DNA of 64,000 bases from Treponema primitia ZAS-1 (GTDB lineage Bacteria > Spirochaetota > Spirochaetia > Treponematales > Breznakiellaceae): the NCBI RefSeq assembly GCF_000297095.1, contig NZ_AEEA01000058.1, forward strand, positions 148,793-212,792. The letters run 5' to 3'. Below the pieces are notes generated by a model. The model was not told the origin of the DNA. It saw nothing but the letters and a program-made list of their open reading frames with translations, and did no database searches. The translations under genes were made by a program, and so were the position numbers. Numbering within the stretch: the stretch's first letter is position 1; each line of letters opens with the position of its first letter. Shown here one piece after another: positions 60,725 to 64,000 of the stretch.

Positions 60725-61344
60725 TCCTTGCCGGCCTTCCTTTTTAAGAGCTTGCTTGAGAAGAAGGCATCCCGATCCTTTTCTTCAAGCGCCGCTTCGA
60801 TGTATTTTCTGGTATCCCTTGCCGTGGGGATCACCATCTTTTCCAGGGCATTGACCCGCCGCTGGGTCTTCCGAACCTCCCGGGCCAAACGCCAGGCTAT
60901 GGTCCTAACCGCCGCCAGTTCCGTAAGGATCTTCAGCAGATCGAAGAATTCTAGCACAGTTTCATCACATTCGGCAAATGAATTCGCCGGAGAATACTTT
61001 AATTCCGCCCCCGGAAGGTACACTTCCAGGCTGGGAAGGTTCATTCCCGCCACCGCAACCCGTTTTTCCCGAAGATCAAACTTATATTTAATGCTCCGGG
61101 AGAGCCGATCCGCCCGTTCCCGGCCAACAACCACTAACATCCGCTTAAGGCAGGGGTAGGCGGTCTCTACCCGGTGGTCCATATCCCGTTCCAGGATCTT
61201 TACCTGCTCCACCTTCCGCATAAGCTCCATAACCAGGATTTCCCGCTTCTGCTCCAGGAGATCGTAGCCCTCTTCGGCGGTAACAAGACGCTCCTTGGTC
61301 CGCAGGAGGTTGCTTTTGGTGGGAGCTATCTGTTCACGGGCCAT
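60721..61344 (-). CDS. atpD: V-type ATPase subunit D
   Basis: 207 residues with the subunit D pattern: PTKSNLLRTKERLVTAEEGYDLLEQKREIL, a central stalk coiled coil, and ARDTRKYIEAALEEKDRDAFFSSKLLK at the end. It forms the rotating central stalk of the A/V-type ATPase. The other subunits are not in the window; the gene instead heads a unit with UspA, a flavodoxin-like and a J-domain protein. Confidence 0.93.
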   Translation of the reverse strand: MAREQIAPTKSNLLRTKERLVTAEEGYDLLEQKREILVMELMRKVEQVKILERDMDHRVETAYPCLKRMLVVVGRERADRLSRSIKYKFDLREKRVAVAGMNLPSLEVYLPGAELKYSPANSFAECDETVLEFFDLLKILTELAAVRTIAWRLAREVRKTQRRVNALEKMVIPTARDTRKYIEAALEEKDRDAFFSSKLLKRKAGKE

Positions 61345-61404
61345 GGGAGATCACTCATAAATCTAATCTATAATATTGGGGGGATTTTAACAAGGGAAGT
61401 GGGG

Positions 61405-61745
61405 GATTTTGTGAAAAAGTGGGGAAGATGCCTTATTGGCAAAGACGGGGGGAGGGAGGGGCATCCCCGGCGCTCGCACGCAGGTAGAGTCTGCCTATGG
61501 AGCCCCTTCGGGTCTCCTCCGGCAGGGAATTCCTCGGACCGTAGGTCCGCAATGTGCTCGGTCGGGGATGCCCCTCCCTCCCCCCGCCGATGTCAATTAA
61601 ACAATGCGCTTATACGAAGATAGGCATTTTTCGTTATCCAGGAAATGTGCATAAAACAATTCCGGAAAACAGAGACAGCTATGGCTTATTTATTGGATAC
61701 CGCACCCAGTTCTGCGGCCATGCGCTTCCTCATGCGCTCATTTCG
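61405..61745. repeat. Direct duplication, copy A (contains foldback copy 3 and brnA 3' end)
   Basis: It shares most of its sequence with 62285-62608: TGTAAAAAAG/TGTGAAAAAG-type flank, the foldback element, then about 150 bp of near-identical sequence reaching into the 3' end of brnA. The unit is about 330 bp and the two copies are in direct orientation about 880 bp apart. Confidence 0.85.
61434..61595 (+). repeat. Foldback element, copy 3
   Basis: About 160 bp. Arms GGGGGGAGGGAGGGGCATCC and complement; inner stem CTGCC/GGCAG; centre GGAGCCCCTTCGGGTCTCC. It carries an extra hairpin GGACCGTAGGTCC at about 61536-61548 absent from copy 4. Confidence 0.87.
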
Positions 61746-61913
61746 TTCTTCCCAGGTACCATTGACCGGCTGAAACTCGGCAAGCTGCTCGTCGGTTAAT
61801 TCCGGGCAGTCATCGTCATAAAAGATGGGACGATCTGCGAGAGCGTCTAGCTGCGCAATCTGTTCAGGGGTTAATGGACTTCCAGCCTTTCGGGTACTTC
61901 GTACGATCGCCAT
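61686..61913 (-). CDS. brnA: BrnA-like antitoxin
   Basis: 75 residues. The gene follows and overlaps a BrnT toxin gene by 50 bp, the usual toxin-first order. The sequence (LTPEQIAQLDALADRPIFYDDDCPELTDEQLAEF) resembles antitoxins of BrnT-like toxins, though a clear ribbon-helix-helix is not seen, so the family assignment rests on context. The 3' end is also present as a remnant at 62547. Confidence 0.72.
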   Translation of the reverse strand: MAIVRSTRKAGSPLTPEQIAQLDALADRPIFYDDDCPELTDEQLAEFQPVNGTWEERNERMRKRMAAELGAVSNK

Positions 61914-62169
61914 AGTAAATCCTCCGTTCTTTTGGCTCTGCCTTACGAGCCGTTATTAGTAGGGTATCATCCCCACGTTCAGTACAAACAACAAATAACA
62001 CCTGCTGGGCCATCCCCATGATTTGCCAGCGTTCTTCCTCATCACTGTGATCGTCGTCACGGCGCTGTAGACAATCGGGATCAAGAAAAACATCCTGAGC
62101 AAGCTCGAAGTCAATCCCATGCTTTTGGATGTTTATCCGGTTTTTATTATCATCCCAGACAATCGCCAT
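61864..62169 (-). CDS. brnT: BrnT-type toxin
   Basis: 101 residues from the ATG at 62169 with AGGAGG upstream; an earlier Met lacks a site. The BrnT pattern is clear: IVWDDNKNRINIQKHGIDFELAQDVFLDPD, LFVVCTERGDDTLLITARKAEPKERRIY. BrnT is a RelE-fold RNase. Confidence 0.9.
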   Translation of the reverse strand: MAIVWDDNKNRINIQKHGIDFELAQDVFLDPDCLQRRDDDHSDEEERWQIMGMAQQVLFVVCTERGDDTLLITARKAEPKERRIYYGDRTKYPKGWKSINP

Positions 62170-62313
62170 GCATCCACCTCCTAGTATAGCACATTTTGGC
62201 ATTTCGGACATAGATGCCCCGATTTATGTCTTGTTATGAGGCGATTGGAAAAAATGCTTTAGTGTGGGGAGAGAAATAGTTAGGGACTTTGTAAAAAAGC
62301 AGGGGAGATAAGT

Positions 62314-62460
62314 TTATCGGCAAAGACGGGGGGAGGGAGGGGCATCCCCGGCGCTCGCACGCAAGTAGAGTCTGCTTGCGGAGCCCCTTCGGGTCTCCTC
62401 CAGCAGGGAATTCCTTATGTGCTCGGTCGGGGATGCCCCTCCCTCCCCCCGCCCTTGTCA
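62314..62460 (+). repeat. Foldback element, copy 4
   Basis: About 147 bp. Arms as in copy 3; inner stem CTGCT/AGCAG; centre GGAGCCCCTTCGGGTCTCC. Differs from copy 3 by paired changes in the inner stem. Confidence 0.87.
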
Positions 62461-62546
62461 ATTAAACAATGCGCTTATACTAAGATAGGCAGTTTCCGCT
62501 ATCCAGGAAACGCACATAAATCAATTCCGGTAAACAGAGACAGCTA

Positions 62547-62608
62547 TGGCTTATTTATTGGATACCGCCTCCAGTTCTGCGGCTAGGCGCTCCCTCATGC
62601 GCTGGGGA
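62547..62608 (-). pseudogene. brnA 3' remnant
   Basis: The minus strand reads RMRERLAAELEAVSNK and a stop, matching the end of the intact BrnA (RMRKRMAAELGAVSNK). There is no 5' part. It arose by the direct duplication. Confidence 0.85.
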
Positions 62609-62613
62609 TTACC

Positions 62614-64000
62614 CTACAGCATCTGCATTACTTCCAGCAAACTCTGATAACTATCAACATCATGATACTTCACTCCGGTGGTTGAGATCTCGTTGAATAG
62701 CTTTCGTGCACAGAATATTTTTGCCTGTTCAATTGGGCGTAAATTAAGGCTATCCATGGTGCCTTTCGTTTCGGCAATAAAAAAAATATGCTTTACGGAA
62801 TTGCGCTTGAAGGCGATTGCCCAATCAGGGGAATAATTGCCTACGGGTGTGGGTATGTAAAATCCTTTTGGGCCTCGGGGTAGCTTTGCATAAACAACGA
62901 CCTCATTGGCGGTATCCAGGCTCTCTGCAAATTTGCGTTCCGTGCTTTGCTCGGCAGTCCCGTCGGTAAATACAAAATCCTGAATAGAATGTTTTGCGGA
63001 AAATGCTTTTGCATATTCCTGAGAAGATTTGCTAATATTAAAAATATCCTGGGTATAGGGCTGTTCCGCGCTTGGTTGATACGATATATGTTCCACAACA
63101 ACTGCTGCTTTTTGTTTGTTTATTTCTTCTGTAACTTTTTGGATAAACTCCTCGGGGTTCGCTCTGAACAAGTATAATTTATCCGGAGACAGTTTTTTAA
63201 GAATAGCGGCAACACTATGGCGAGTGAGTGTCGTACCCTCAGCTATTTTTCCGATAAGATCATAACTCACGGAACTGACTTGGGCACTTTTTAGTTTGCT
63301 TGTCCTTGTTCCGGTGATCGCAATATCAACACCCCCGGTCTGCTCGCCTGTGGTTGTCGTGTACATAAGTTCCGTAACATAAAGGTATGCATTAAGCGCG
63401 GCAACAGATTTTGCGATAAGCTCCGGGGTATCAAAATCAACCGTATAGGCGTAGCGGAGGTTGATTGCCCGCCATAAATCCTGAAACTCCTGCTTGTAAA
63501 AATTGTTGTTAAGCGGATTTTCTTTGACCAGGGTTTCACCGCATACATCAATATCCTGCCTGTCGCCGGATTGGTTGACGCATAATCGCAGACCCCGCCC
63601 TACTTCCTGGCGTTTTGCGGCTGCATTATCGGAATGTTTTAGCGTACAAATTTGAAATACATTTGGGTTGTCCCAGCCTTCGCGTAATGCAGAATGGGAA
63701 AAAATAAACCGTGTGGGCTCATCAAAGGACAGTAAGCGCTCTTTATTTTTTAGGATGAGATCATAGGCAGAAATATCATCAGAAAATTCACTGCCTCGTT
63801 TAGCAGCGCTGTCTACGCAGTGTCCTTGCTTATCAATGGAAAAATATCCATTATGGGTATCTGACTTTGTAATCCCCCGCAAATAATCCTGATATTCCGG
63901 GGGGAATAATCCCAAATGATCATTGAGGCACGAGAGATATTCTTCTTCAAAGATTTTACCATACTCGCCGAGAATTTCCTTTCCGTCATCATCATACTGG
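62614..64000 (-). CDS. Type III restriction enzyme Res subunit, C-terminal part
   Basis: About 461 residues are visible; the frame stays open to the right edge, so the N-terminal helicase half is outside. Visible are the helicase C-terminal motif VI region (REGWDNPNVFQICTLK, RQEVGRGLRLCV) and a C-terminal endonuclease-type segment (SPDWAIAFKR, FIAETKGTMDS) of the PD-(D/E)xK type. It is typical of the Res subunit of type III restriction-modification systems. The Mod subunit is not in the window. Confidence 0.9.
   Translation of the reverse strand, partial: QYDDDGKEILGEYGKIFEEEYLSCLNDHLGLFPPEYQDYLRGITKSDTHNGYFSIDKQGHCVDSAAKRGSEFSDDISAYDLILKNKERLLSFDEPTRFIFSHSALREGWDNPNVFQICTLKHSDNAAAKRQEVGRGLRLCVNQSGDRQDIDVCGETLVKENPLNNNFYKQEFQDLWRAINLRYAYTVDFDTPELIAKSVAALNAYLYVTELMYTTTTGEQTGGVDIAITGTRTSKLKSAQVSSVSYDLIGKIAEGTTLTRHSVAAILKKLSPDKLYLFRANPEEFIQKVTEEINKQKAAVVVEHISYQPSAEQPYTQDIFNISKSSQEYAKAFSAKHSIQDFVFTDGTAEQSTERKFAESLDTANEVVVYAKLPRGPKGFYIPTPVGNYSPDWAIAFKRNSVKHIFFIAETKGTMDSLNLRPIEQAKIFCARKLFNEISTTGVKYHDVDSYQSLLEVMQML

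Larger units (their letters stand above)
62285..62608. repeat. Direct duplication, copy B (contains foldback copy 4 and brnA remnant)
   Basis: It matches 61405-61745 nearly base for base outside the foldback centre. Its right end is a brnA 3' fragment that stops about 5 bp before the stop codon of the restriction gene, so the duplication breakpoint abuts that gene. Confidence 0.85.

Noticed and set aside
62234..62461. Minus-strand open frame across foldback copy 4
   Set aside because: It is wholly made of the palindrome and flank, low in complexity and not shared in frame by the other copies.

Overview
The window looks like chromosome of a host-associated spirochaete, most likely a Treponema of the termite-gut type (T. 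primitia / T. azotonutricium relatives). This is inference. It rests on moderate-to-high GC with GC-rich third codon positions, a V-type ATPase subunit, Treponema-style binding-protein leaders (AGGGS after the signal peptide), sugar ABC uptake systems and a Desulfovibrio-like Mop aldehyde oxidoreductase. No species assignment is possible from the sequence alone.

Layout. 0-1.3 kb: edge of a repeat-bearing lipoprotein, a heptanucleotide repeat and a foldback element. 1.3-10.8 kb: an L-rhamnose operon (mutarotase, ATPase, two permeases, binding protein) followed by a UROD-type methyltransferase-like protein, a sodium:solute symporter and a degenerate SDR, with a divergent AraC regulator. 10.8-11.9 kb: tRNA-Pro, tRNA-Asp and a VapBC module. 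12.0-17.1 kb: an Asp-rich small protein, then rplU-prp-rpmA-obg-nadD/yqeK-lcp-rsfS. 17.3-30.6 kb: envelope lipid genes, a ZIP transporter, a heterodimeric ABC exporter, recN, nadK, a DegT-like protein, cheW, ruvC and yebC. 30.7-33.1 kb: a decayed island with foldback elements, remnants of a lipoprotein, an M23 peptidase and a BrnA-like antitoxin, and an intact RelB/YoeB pair.

33.4-46.6 kb is the most interesting block: Mop aldehyde oxidoreductase with nearly the whole accessory set known in Desulfovibrio as DVU_1551-1558. It contains an FAD/Fe-S/CCG oxidoreductase, a small redox protein, a C-GCAxxG-C-C protein, the radical-SAM protein TrsS (split by a -1 frame change at an A8 slippery run), XdhC, a MobA-like nucleotidyltransferase, a histidine phosphatase, a fused TrsM methyltransferase/CoA-ligase, and a molybdopterin-binding protein. 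moaC-moaA-MOSC-mog lie at 52.3-54.8 kb. Together they look like a route to build and mature a molybdenum cofactor for Mop, with an unexplained ligase/methyltransferase/radical-SAM branch.

46.6-52.3 kb: a second sugar-type ABC importer with a lactonase-like MBL hydrolase and a divergent LacI regulator. 54.9-61.3 kb: neuB, marC, htrA, map, a J-domain protein, a flavodoxin-like protein, a UspA and V-ATPase subunit D. 61.4-64.0 kb: BrnTA flanked by a direct duplication, and the C-terminal part of a type III restriction subunit running off the right edge.

A family of about 140-160 bp foldback elements (four complete, one half copy) is scattered through the window. Its stems differ between copies by compensatory changes, so the pairing itself appears conserved.
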